Assembly (NCBI GenBank): GCA_014904845.1
Contig: MU119321.1
Span: forward strand, 1-64,000
From: Acephala macrosclerotiorum
Lineage: Eukaryota > Ascomycota > Leotiomycetes > Helotiales > Mollisiaceae
Length of the DNA: 64,000 nt
Direction: 5' to 3'
Part shown: piece after piece, positions 13,181 to 26,000 of the stretch
How the letters are laid out: every line of letters starts with the position of its first letter
Position numbering within the stretch: position 1 is the first letter of the stretch
Program-made: the position numbers and the translations under genes
Notes under the pieces: generated by a model
Told to the model about the DNA's origin: nothing
The model's database searches: none
The model's input: the letters and a program-made list of their open reading frames with translations, nothing else

Positions 13181-15944
13181 AAGTTTATTTTTAGATGCGA
13201 ATTCGCCGTTGTAGTAATTGTGTAAAGAGATTTTATTCGTGTCGATACTATTTTTAAATTGATTGTTTTTTAGAATTAATCAATTAAAGTATTGTTTTCG
13301 AGGCAAATAAAAAATATTTACTATTTTTAGTAATTATATTTTTTTTATTCTCATTTTTTATATTATTTTCAAATAATTAAATTCAATTAATAATATCGAA
13401 TAATTATAATCAAAAACAAATTACATATTGCACTATTTTTTCTTATTAAATTTCGCCGTTTTTTGAATTAAATAGAAATCGTTAATTCTATATTTATTAA
13501 AAACAATCGAATATATTTCGTTAAAATTTAAATCTTTCTCTAAATCTAATATCGTTTTTTCGTACGAGTTTTTAATAGTCTCGAAATTGACGATAGTATT
13601 AATTGTAAAGATTATTATTTTAATTTTTTTCGTTATAAATAAACGAATACTAAATTATTTCCGCGTAAATATAATTTTTTAATTGTTTTTAATCTTGTAA
13701 AAAAGTACTAAATAATATTAAAATATCGCAAATATAAAAACAATAAAATTTATTGTTTTTAATATTGAATTCAAAACGTAATTTTTTACTATTATTTAAT
13801 CGATATCGCTTTTTTACTACAAAAACAATTATTGTTAAAATTAGAACGATTATATAATTAAAAATTGAATCAAACTATTTTTTAACTCTTAAAAAAAGAT
13901 ACTACTTTTAAACGTCAATAAATTCGAAGAAAAATTTGAAATATATAATAAAAATATCGCTCGTTCATTTTTTTTATTTTGATTATAAAATGTTAATATG
14001 AACACAAAGTTTATTTTTATATTATATTTTTAATTAGTCTAAAAAAAGTATAATATAATTAGTAATTTTATTAGACTAAAAAATTTATCGATTTATTTCG
14101 TTTATACTTTGCATATTCGATAAAAAAAAATCGCGAACTGTTTTGCGAATATTCGTCAAAATCTGAGACTATTTATTACTAATTTAATCGCGCATTTAAT
14201 ACGAATTAATAGCGAATCGAAATAAAGTGTAATTATAGTACTTATTTTGCAAATTATTATCTTTTCTAATTCGTAGAACTTATAGTCGTTTTTATTTTGC
14301 TAATTATTTACTAAAGATTAACAATCGATAATAATTCTCTCAAAAACATACTCGTTTAACTCAAACTAAAATTGCTATTAAAAATCGAATTAATCAATTA
14401 TTCAATATATAGAAATCAAAATATCAATAAAAAAGATTTCACGAGTCGAATATACGATTATATCGCGTACTAATAAATTTTTTCAACAAAATCGAACTTT
14501 AAAATTACTCTATAAATAGTAAAATATTTCATTTAAATCGTTTTCGAGTTTTATTTAAAACGTTTAAAATGAATTATAGTCGTTATTCTACGATTCGAAT
14601 TGCTTGAGTGCACGCTGATTAAACGATACGTAACCATCGAAAAAAAATAGAGTAAAAAAAAAAAATAGAAAATTGTATCGATTTACATTTAACGATAATT
14701 TAATTTTTGATATAGCAAATCTCGAAATATTTTTTATAACGTGTAATCGATTTTAAATACTCAATTAATATTAGTTTTTAATATAAAATATAAAAAAAAA
14801 AGAAAAATATAAAAAAAAATATAAAAAAAAAAAAAAGCGAAAAAAAATGTAAATTAAAATTTGTACCGAAAAAATAAATATTTTACTATTGTGTATTTGA
14901 TTTCTACGATTCGAATTACTATTACTTCGAAACATATTCTGCGTATTTTATTTTGAACTTCGTTAAAGTAAATTAATATTCTAATAATAGAAATAATATA
15001 TTAGTAAAAAAAAAAAATTCAAATAATAAAAACAAATACATATTATATTATTTGTTTTTCGATTTCGTTGAAAGTTTTTAAGTATTTTCGAAAAATAGTA
15101 AACAAAATCGAAAAACGTATAATTACGCGCAATACATTTAATTATTCGATAAAAATATATTATTATAAAAAAAAGAAAAAAAAAAAAAAGCGTATTAATT
15201 AAAAAATACGTTTAAAAAAACTTTATTATATATTAATATAAATTCAATATTACAATATTAATAATAAAAATTCGAACAAAAAAATACTTTTTTTAATAAT
15301 TCTTTTAATAATATTTTTAGTAAATTGTTTTTATTTTATAAAATATAAAAAAAAAATCGCTATTTATTACGAAAATTTATTTTTATATTTTCAATTTTTA
15401 TTATTGAAATACTACGTAATACGATAATTTAATTTATTGAATTATATTATTTTCTTATTAATTTTTTTCTATATTATATTTTTTTTGAATTTTTTAAACT
15501 ATTATTAATTTTTTTTCGAATTAATTTTTCTCGTACAATTTATTGTATTGATTTTAATCAATATAATTATTGATATAAAATACATTTATTACTTTAAATT
15601 CGATATTATGCGATACCAATACAATATGCGCACTATACAATACTATTAGAAAAAAATAAAATCGTCGTTCTTTAAATACTTTAAGTTTTTCAATTTTTAA
15701 TATTTTCGATCTTATTATTTCGACTATTCTATGTACAATACTAAAAAGTTTTTTATTTTTCAACGAGTAAATATCAATTAATACTATATAATACTCGAAC
15801 AAAAAATAGTTTAATTTTTAATTTGAAAATTCAATATTAACGACTTTAATTAAAATTTACAATAAATCGATTCGTTTACTTTTTCAAATATCGATTATAT
15901 TAATATACTCGATTCGAAAATATTTTTGTATTTAGTAATAATTA

Positions 15945-16322
15945 TTGCGAAGATTATTACTTTTTCAATTTAACGTACATTTTAAAAATTTCGATTTTTC
16001 AACTTTAGAATTTGTTTCGTTTTTACTAATACGTTTTCAATATTTAATACTCGAGAAAAACTATATAAAAAAATCGTATATTCACGTGAAATTTCTCTTA
16101 CAAATATTACGTTTATTATTATCGATTTTTTTATTTCGCAATTTTACTCAATTTTTTTTAACAAATAAAATCAAAATTTTAATAAATCTTTTTAAACCGA
16201 TTATTTTCCGAGTCTCTAGTACAGTAACGCGTCAAGAGTCTGAGCTACTTAAGCGAAACGCGCTCAAAACGCGTGAATCGCGACTTAATTACTTTCAAAA
16301 AAAACTATATTCTAGCTTATAA
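15945..16322 (+). pseudogene. remnant coding frame, last third preserved
   Basis: A frame of 125 codons whose first two thirds are RIP-biased (Phe, Leu, Ile, Lys). The end, from about 16,195, returns to normal composition and reads as a basic, Ser/Arg-rich tail (VSSTVTRQESELLKRNALKT). The frame stops 36 bases before the tip of the preserved terminal repeat. I do not recognise a family. It may be the 3' end of a gene of an adjacent transposon that escaped mutation, or a chance frame. Confidence 0.3.
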
Positions 16323-16357
16323 AATCTTATATCTTTTTAGTATAAGATACTTTCGAA

Positions 16358-16630
16358 TACTGTGGTGGGGCTATATGCTTTCTCTTCAAAAATCCTTGTA
16401 AATAGCTAGTTTCGAGGGCAGTACTGGTCACGTGTCTTCTAGTACATAAGGAGCTTTCGCTCACCATAGACTAATCAACAACCCTTTCTACTTCTACTCT
16501 GACTGATTGATTGATTGATTTACGGATTACGGATTACTTCGGATGAGTCCAGTCCACTGGCTAAGACGAACTGATCTACGGTTGGGCCTTTTTGCTTTGT
16601 GCTCCATTGCTCTTCTACAATACAGAAAAT
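16358..16630 (+). repeat. terminal repeat copy 3 (preserved)
   Basis: The only non-degraded copy of the ~265-bp repeat. The tip is ACTGTGGTGGGGCTATATGC. Inside are a CACGTG site, GATTGATTGATTGATT and a doubled GGATTAC. Aligning it to the three degraded copies shows changes at CpA, CpC and CpT on either strand. It pairs with the inverted copy at 30,245-30,507, suggesting a 14.1-kb element. Long inverted termini and large size would fit a MULE-like or another large DNA transposon, but no transposase is readable. Confidence 0.7.
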
Positions 16631-17050
16631 CATTTTGTCTCTTCGAATTTTATTTTATAATAAATGTTCTCGAATAATAATTGTTTTAAAATACTAAAGT
16701 GCGAGTTACTAGATTTTACACGTTAAATCGGCCGTTTTTCGGTTATTTTAGACACTTCTTATTCGATCGCTCGGCATGCGAGCGCTATGCTCACACTCTA
16801 AAAACCTAATTAGAGATGAGAAACAACTTTTTAAAGCCTATTTAATAATGCAATTATTATGTCTACACATGTTGTGGTTCTAAAGATATTAGTCTTAGAA
16901 AAAGAGGCAAAATGGCTATTTTTGGTAGAGTTTTCGCTTATGGCTCAGACTCTTGACGTGGCACTGTACTATTATCATACTATTAAACTCGAGTTCGAGA
17001 GTACGCATATATATCGACTTACTTCAAATCAATTTCTGGCAATCGAACAA
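16631..17050. other. partly preserved tract, no assigned gene
   Basis: Composition is intermediate, with GC-containing words such as GGCCGTTTTTCGG and GCTCGGCATGCGAGCGC, a short hairpin-prone stretch at about 16,770-16,795. A 128-codon frame opens at 16,859; its first ~55 codons look normal and the rest is RIP-biased. No domain is recognised. It probably belongs to the interior of the element beginning at 16,358. Confidence 0.35.
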
Positions 17051-19164
17051 CGTAGTTTTAATAAGTGTAATTATTATAGAAATAATTTGAATCTCAATAA
17101 AAATACATACTTCGAATTTCGTATCGAAAAAATAAAGAAATTAATATTTTATCGTTTTACGATTTGTATTTCGAGTATTTTATACAATCAATTATTTAAT
17201 AAAATTATTATTTTTATTTGTTCGTTCGAAAAAAGTTTTAAATAAAAATTTATAGATTATTTTTATATATTTTATATCGAATTTATTAAAAGTATCAAAT
17301 CGCAAAATGAATTCGATATAATAATTCAAAGAATAAAACTTAAAATAATACTAATATACGTTTTTTTTACTATTTGTTACTCGATATTTAATAAACGCTT
17401 TTTTACTATAGAAAATGCGAATAAAAATTTGATTTAAATATTTAATCGTCGTTTTATTATATATTCGATATACGATAATCGTTATAAAATTTATTAAAAT
17501 TCGAGCGTAAAATAACGCGTAAAGTGCTTTAAAGAAAAGAATTAATGTAATAACAAAAATAAGAATTTTAAACAAATTTTGTTTTTTATTATTAATCTAT
17601 TATTAAATAAGATTATAACTATTGAAATGTTTCAAACTTTAATATTTCGATATTGTACGAAATCGTTTATTCAATTGAACAAAATCAAAAAATTGCTTAT
17701 AATTACAATTTTCTTTTCTTTAGATCTTCGTTTGTCGCTATAATTAAATAAAATTTTGTACAAATTTGTTTAATCATTTTATAAAGTCTCTAAAATACTT
17801 TTTTAAAATTAATATAATATATTAATAGAAATACTCTCGTAGATATTAATGAATTTGTGTTTTTACGCAAAATTAATTATTAAATAAATTTAAATTGAAT
17901 TTTTTTTGTTTATATTTTGCTTTTTTTGTATTTCTATTTATTAAAGTATTTAATTATATATTCGATATAATTAAAATTTCAAAATGTTTTAAAATTTGTC
18001 TTATAAAGCTTAATATATTTCACACTATTAATTCGATTTGATTTTCGTAATAATTACGATTTTTTAGTAATCAGTAAATAGATTGGAAATAATAAAATAA
18101 TATTATCGTATTTCGTCGTTCGCGTAACGAATTAATTAATCGATTTAAACAAATATTTGCAATTTTAATATTTGAATTAGTAATAGATTTAAATCGAATA
18201 AAAAAATACGAATTTTCGAAAATAATATTTATATATATATAATAAAAAGAAGATTTAATAACGTACATTATATTATTATTAGACTTTTTAATAATATTTT
18301 TTGAAATTAGAAAAAACTTAATTAAAAGTATCGACAAAACATTTTGTTATCAACGAATTTTTCTTACGAGATTTTTAATTTAAATATAAACGAATTAAAT
18401 TAATTGATTTCTTTGTAAATGCATTATTAAAGTTTTATTTGTAGAAATAATAATTAATACAATTATTGTATCGAAAAATAATTTTTTTTGCAAATTTTAT
18501 TATTAATTCGTTATATGTATTTTATTATATACTTTTGAATTACTAATACTATAAAATTTTTATATTAGAATTTAAATAAAATCGTTTTTGAAAGAACAAT
18601 AATCTAATAAAAATTCTAAATATTGTATAATTGAACGAAATAAAAACGTATATATTTATAGTTTACTATTTTTAATTTGATTCAATACGACAATTTTTTA
18701 TTTTTTTTATCGATTTTCATTAGAGATTTCGTATAAAATATTATATATATTTCGCATTAAATCGATATAATTTCGTATTGCATTAAAGATTTTTCGTACT
18801 TTAATATAAAATTTAAAATCTTTAAAAAATTCTTCGATTTTGTTTTTATTACATTTAATTCTCGCGAATTAAAACGTCAAATTCTAATTATATTCAAAAA
18901 CAAATAATTACTACGAATTTTCTTTTAATACTATCGATAAAATTAGTAATTTTTTTTTTGTTTTAAATTATTTTTTTATACAAATTGACTCGAAAAACAA
19001 TTAATGTTTTTATTTTATTCGAAATATATAAATACAATTTTCGATTTTATTTTAAATACTATTTTTATTGCGCTAATAATATATTCGATATTATTAAATC
19101 TATAAATAAATTTATTTCAAAACTTTATTGTAAAAATATCAAATATCAATTCGTTGATATTATC

Positions 19165-19251
19165 GATAAATTCGTTCTCAATAAACTCTTTTTCGATAAA
19201 CTCGTTTTTAATTAAATTTTCAATAAATTCTTTTTCGATTAAATTATTTGC
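19165..19251 (+). repeat. 15-bp tandem repeat encoding a pentapeptide series
   Basis: Units of 15 bp start at 19,165, 19,180 and 19,195. A 12-bp unit follows at 19,210, then 15-bp units at 19,222 and 19,237. In the + frame they read DKFVL, NKLFF, DKLVF, N-stop-IF, NKFFF, D-stop-II. The pattern is one polar residue, then Lys, then three hydrophobics. Since G-to-A mutation turns GAN into AAN, the ancestral unit may have been DE-hydrophobic-V-F/L-like. This is a decayed protein repeat and I cannot name its family. Confidence 0.6.
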
Positions 19252-22200
19252 AATTAATAAAATGTTCGTATACGCATTTTGAATTCGAAAAATTTTAATA
19301 AATATCGATATAATAAATTCTGCGTTTAAATCGTAAATTAATATCGTTAAAATATATTATTTAAATAATTTATATAAAAATACTATCGAAAAAAAAAATA
19401 ATTAATATAATTTTTTATATATAATAACTATAAACATTATTCGATTGTTTTTATTTTCATTAACAAGAAAATAGTTTTTATTTGATTTATTATCGTCTAT
19501 TAATAAAAAATCGTTGTTTCTAAGAGAAATTAATCGTCAATATATTATTTGATATTTGCGTAAAGCAATTTTGCGTTTTCGTTTGTACTCGATATTGAAA
19601 TTTTTGTATTTGTATCGAAATAAATTACTTAAAAATTTTATTAATTTCGAGCATTTTTTGTAATAAACTTGATTTCGTATTATTATTATAATTGAAAAAT
19701 TAATAAATTAAAAAAATAATATTTTTAGTTTTGTAATACGATAAAATGTAAAATTGTAATTTGTGCGCAATAATTTTAATATAGATTTTATTCTATAATT
19801 TTGATAAACAATATATTTCTAATAACGCTTTGTATTAAGTATTTTAAAACGAATTCGAGAATATCTCGTACACTTTTTTTTTTTAAAAGAAATTCTTTTT
19901 TTTATAAAATCGAGAAAAAAAACTTTCGATATAATCAATTCGAATATCGATTTCTATTACTAAAAATCGTTGATAAAGTTCTAATTTATACAATTTGCCG
20001 CTTTATATATATATTGAAAAATTTGTAAATTCGATTTTGTCTCAAACAAAAAAAAATGAAACGATCGAAAGAAGAACGCGAAATTAAAACGCATATTTAA
20101 TCGATTTACTCTAAAGTAATAATATTAAAAAATAGTTTAAATACTCGTATTGAACTTTTTTTATACTTTCAAAATACTAAAAAAATTCTCACGAGAAAAC
20201 TTTCAAAAAATGAAAATACTTCGTTAAGTTTTAAAGAAATTTAACGATTAAATAGTACAAAATGTAAAAATTGTATTACTGTATTTACTATACGCTTTTA
20301 TTCAATTAATCAATTTAATCGTTCGTTCGAAAAAAAATCGAATTAGCGATCGAAAGAATTAGCGTTTAATAACTGCAGAATTTATTTGATTTCAAATAAA
20401 TTTAATAAAATGAAAAATATTTAATTTGTAAAACAATTTCAATAGTAATAATAACAATAGTAACGACAATATACACGCAAATATTGATCGAGTTTTTAGC
20501 GTTAAAAAATTTGAATAAAACATTAAAACTCTTTTTTAAAAACTTTTTAATTTCTTTATCTTACAAAACGACGTAAATACATCGAGCGAATAATAATAAA
20601 ATCTTAAGAACTAATAAAAAAGTAATTATTAAATTTACTTTACTACTTTTTTCTTTAAATCAAAAGAATTATTTGTACTTGAAAAAAGTACTTAATAATC
20701 AGTAAAAAGCATTTAAAAATAATAATATTTTTAATTATTTTCACGAAAAAAAACAATAATTACTTTTTATTAAATTAAATATTAATCGTTAATAAAAATT
20801 CAAATTTTATTATCAAACAATTAAAAAAATTATTAATAAATATATTTCAAATAAAAACAATTCTTTTTATTTTCAAAAAAAAAATTGAAATAATAATAAT
20901 AAAATTTTTTGAATTTAATAAATATTTAATAAAAGAACGACGAATCAATTAATTACAAATTCATTAAATACAATCACGAAATAGTTTACCAAATACAATT
21001 ACGAAATAAATTATTTTTTTTTTATTATATTCAAATTTTTATTTTTTACTCTAATCCAATTTTCTATTAATTTATTCAAGTATTTAAAATTATTCTCGAA
21101 AATCGAAAATATCATTAAAAGTTTTATCGAAATTACTATAAAAATTGAAATAGAATTAGTTTTAATGAAAATAAACTAATTATTTATTTCTTTATACTAA
21201 TTCGCTCTCTAGAAAATATCGTCGCACGATATATTATCAATTTTTTCGAAAAAACCAATGAAAAATAATAAAAAAGTCTATAAATTGATTAATTTGTTTC
21301 GACGTAAAAATGAAATTACACTTTTCAATAATTTAAAAACAATTAGATTTAGTACACTCAAATCGCGAATAAGAAACTATAAATTGATCAATTAGTTTCG
21401 AGTAAAAATAAAAATGTACATTTTAATAATTCGAAAATAAAAAAATTTGAATATCGAAAAAAATTTAAACTCTATTAATATATTTCAAAATAAAAATAAA
21501 AATGTACTTTTTAATAATTTGAAAACAAAATAAATAAAATCGAAAACAAACAATTAATAATAATCAATATATTTCAAAATAAAAATAAAAATATATTTTT
21601 TAATAATTCAAAAACGAGTAAATTTTTTCAATTTTTTGCGATTGTAATAAACTATATAATTATTCAATAAATATCGAAATTGTACTTATTTACTTGAAAA
21701 CAAAACTTTTTAACGTCGAAAAATAATATAGACGTAAAATCGTAGTACGATTATAGTATAGCGAAATAAAACTCTATCGTAGCAATAGTAAAATCGACGA
21801 CAATAACAATAAAATCGTAAATAATTTTAATTGTAAATTGATTACAAAAATCAAAAATTGAAAAAAAAATAATTAATAATCAATTTTAAGCAAAACGAAA
21901 AAAATTTTAATAAAAACGAAATTGCGAAAAAAAAAGTAAATAAACGAAACTATAAATAATAAGCAAATTTGAAACAAATCGAAAAAAATCAACAAAAAAA
22001 AAAACTTACAATTATTGCAATTAATTTTCAAAAAATTGTAAAATTTGAGAAATCGTAATCTCAATATAAAAAGAAATTAATATTAAAATTGAAATTAATC
22101 AAATTATTATATTGATAAAAAAAGAAAATAGCGAAAAAAATAAATAAAAATCTGATTATATATAGTAATATAAATTACTAAACGTTATATTATTATCGTA

Positions 22201-22749
22201 AAAAAACAAATTCACTCAATAGTATTTAAAAATATAATTTTTTTTATTAACTGTAAATAAAGTAATTTTGTGCGTCGCATATTTTAATAATTACGCGATC
22301 AAAAAATTAAAATTAAAATATTTAAATTTATATTAATCGTATAAATCATTTTATAACAATTTTTTAATTATAGTATTATTAATAATAAAATTATACGATT
22401 TTTTTAAAAAAACGTCGAATAATATTCGAAAAACTTTAAAATCTCGATTACTAGCGTCGATTTACTTTCGCACAATAATTAAATTAATAGTATTAAATTT
22501 CACGAGTAAAAATAAATTTATATTCCAATCATCTAAATTCAACTTTCTTTTGCCGTATTTTTTTTTTTTTTTTTCTATTAACTTATTATTCTTTTTATCA
22601 CGTCTCGAGCGATTTTTTTCAATAATTAATTGCTTATTTATTAGAAATTTATTTAAAATTTATTTTTTACACGAAATAATTTTATCAAACAATTTTTTCA
22701 ACGTTTTCACTAAACAATTATTCAATTAAAAAGCGATCGATGTTTATAT

Positions 22750-23097
22750 TCGCGCTTTTATTAAAGAAATAGCGAACGTACAAAATATTGCATTTATACA
22801 AATACTAACGACAATAAAAAAAAATCAAATAAAAATGAAAAAAAAATAAATTCGTACAATTGCACGATTCAATAAACAATTGAATACAATATTAAAACGA
22901 TTCGAAAAACGATTAAATCAAATATTGCAATCGCTCAAAAATATAACGAAAGTTTTAATAGACTATAATAATATTTTTACTCGTTTTCAAAAAATAAATA
23001 CTCGATTAAATACAATCGAAACGCGTTTAAATACTCTAGAAAAAAGTCAACGAATCGTCGAAACGCATTTGAATACTATAAAAAAAAATCAATAATA
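22750..23097 (+). pseudogene. coiled-coil protein remnant
   Basis: One reading frame runs from about 22,750 to the paired stops at 23,092-23,097, broken by one internal TAA near 22,848. From 22,880 it reads as an almost pure heptad coiled coil with repeated RLNTIETRLNTLEKSQ-type segments. This part of the AT block lost G but kept C, so the frame has survived mutation unusually well. Short heptad-repeat proteins of this type occur in fungal repetitive DNA. Its role is unknown. It is not a functional gene as it stands, having no clear ATG and an internal stop. Confidence 0.5.
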
Positions 23098-26000
23098 AAA
23101 CAAATTTCAAATAAATACTATATATATTACTTTTTTTCAATTTACTTCTTTTTGATTTCAATTTAATACTCATTTAAGTATTACAATAATCTTACGCAGA
23201 ATCTCAATAGTAAAATTTCTCACAATCAATTAAAAGTACAATTTACGCTATTAGTCCATATAAACACTTGCGTACGTATTATCGAGTTTTTTGAGTTAAC
23301 GTATAATCTCAATAATTTAAACAATATATATACTCGATCTATCAAAATAAAATCGATTATTGATCTTTTTAAATAATACTTTTATACAACTTTTTTTACA
23401 AATTAACGTTATAAATTACGATCGCAAGTTTAAAAACACAAAAAAACGAATATTATTTCGAGAAACAATTGATTTAATTTAATAAAAACATTATATTTTG
23501 CAAGCGTTTACGTCGAGTTTTAATCGAAATTTAATATCGTAAATACTAATTTGTAATAAATTCGAGTACATTTTTATAAATATTACAATTTATTAAATAG
23601 TTTTTATTGAAATCGAAAATATTTACTATTGTTTTTGTATTTTATAGAAATAAATCAATTATTAACTATTAATACTATTATAAAACATACGAAAAATAAT
23701 TATTACAATAAAATATAATTAGAATTTTATTAGTAGTTTATTAATAATATTAAATTAATTGATTAAGTACTAATAGTATTCAATTAATAAACGATTGATA
23801 TACTATTGATACTATTGATACGTTCGTTTAAATATAAAATTCTTAGCAAAAAATATTTTTTCTAATGAAATTTTCAAATTAATTTGTGAAATTCTATTTT
23901 TAAAAACTATTTTAATCGTTTTAAAATTATTAAATATTAAATAATATTTTAAAAATAGTTCGAATAATTATTATCAAAAAAGAAAATAATATTATTATTA
24001 TTATTATTATTTAATAGTTTATTAATTTCAAAAAAAAAACGATTAATACGACGTATACGAAAAATGCGATCGATATTGAAAATCAAAAATCAAAAATATT
24101 AAATTTAAAATTTTTTTTTCAAATTTAATTTAATAATTCAAATAAATATCTTCGTTTCACGTATCTATTTTCAATTACAAATAATCTACTTTCAATTTTT
24201 CGATTAATTTTGCGTTTTTTAATCGAGATTAAAACTATTTTAATATAATTAAATTCGATTATAATAAATTTATTAATATTTGTTTTTTTTTTTAAATTAT
24301 CGTTTTTTATTTGCAGTCTTTTAAATAATCCGTTTGTAATAATATAAGTATTTTTTTTAATATATTTAATTTCGAAATCGAATAATTATATTCAAGCGAA
24401 TTAACGAATAATCAAAACACTAAAAAAATTTATTATTATTCGATTCAATTAAACGACAAACGTATTGACGTTCGTCTCAAAAATAAAATAAACGTTATAT
24501 AATCAAAATCGTAACTTGTAAAAACATTTTAAAATTTTTCAATATTTTCTTTTTATCGCATTATAATTTCGTTTAATAATATTTTAAAGTTTTAACTCGT
24601 ATCGAATTACTTATTTCCGTTTTTTATTATTATATTAATCGAATATTTTTTTATATTTTTACTAATTAATATCAATACTTAGAATAATCATTTTTTATTT
24701 ATTAATAAAATCGTAATAAATTTTGCAAAATACTAAAACCGTCGTAAATTTATTTTATAAAAACACTATAACGATTTTCTATTCTTTTTCTTATTCGAAA
24801 AATTCGTTTTTTTTAATCAATCGATATAACGACTCGATAATAATATCAAAATATTAAATTTATATTTTGTAATAAATACAAATTTCAATAAAAATTTTAA
24901 TAATTTTTATATTTTCAAAAAAACGCTTTTTAAAATTATAAACGAAATTAATAATAATTATTTCGTTTTAATAAAATTACAATTTAAACTTTATACAAAT
25001 TTAAATTTTTTCAATTCAATTTAATATTCTATTTAAATTTTAAATATATTTAAAAACGAATCGACGAATCTCTAAAAATATTAACTCGTTATCGTAATTC
25101 GTATAAAGTCTTTTGATTTTTACGTTATTTAAAAATAGTATTACGACTTTAAAAAATACGTTTTTTAAAATTATTATAATAATTCGAATAAATTAAATTA
25201 TAAAATTAATTATTTTTTAAAACGATATTATTATTCGTAGAAATTTTAATAAAATTATAAAAACAATTATATTTTTACTTCGAACGTTTAATGTAAATTG
25301 ATCGTATTTAAAAAAAAAAATCTATTAAAAAAGCGTAAAAATATTCGATAAACTTTTTAAAAAATTTATCTATAAAAAAAAATATATTAACGTTTTTTAA
25401 AATAATCGAATTCATTTTTATAATCACATTAATTAATCGATAAATTTTAACGACTTTTTTCGCGATTAAAAATTAAAAATTTTAATAAAAATTATTATTT
25501 TTTTTAAGTATTTTGCGATCGAATCGTTTTTAAAGCATTTTTATTACAATTAAAAACAAAACTTTAAAACAATAAAAATTCTTTTTTTGTTATATCGTAT
25601 ATTAAATTGTTTTAATACGAATAAACGAACTAATATTTTTATAGATTTTAAAAAAAAAATTTTAATTAAATATTTTTTTTACGATTAAATATTATTTTAT
25701 TAAATATTTTTTTTTCAGATTTCTATAGTTAATTTTCAACAAATAAAAATATTAATCGCTTAAAAATAAATTATAATTCTTTTAATATTGAAACAATTTG
25801 CAATAATAAATATTTTATATATTTTTTAATATATTTTTAAAATATTTTTCGCGTTTTAAATCGTTCGAATTAATTTTTTCGTTTTTTAAAAGTTTTCTCA
25901 ATTTCGTCAATTAAATCGATAAATCGTACTTTTTTAGATTTAAATTTATATATTATATTAACGTTTATATTAAATAATTTCAAATTGAAATTATTTAACG

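Larger units (their letters stand above)
1..16195. repeat. AT-rich RIP-degraded block 1
   Basis: Gene-free DNA in which nearly all bases are A or T. The remaining C and G sit mostly in CpG dinucleotides, with patches where only one strand has lost its C (for example 2,521-3,060, many C and almost no G). Open frames here are short, Ile/Lys/Phe/Asn-rich and match no family, so I treat them as chance. The block holds two copies of a ~265-bp inverted terminal sequence (66-340 and 6,395-6,665) and 18-bp tandem arrays at 12,204-12,275 and about 13,103-13,180. The stretch 12,010-14,640 is less degraded than the rest. I interpret the block as old transposons mutated by RIP. Confidence 0.85.

Noticed and set aside
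15554..15802. 82-codon minus-strand frame
   Set aside because: Residue bias follows local base composition and no family features are seen.
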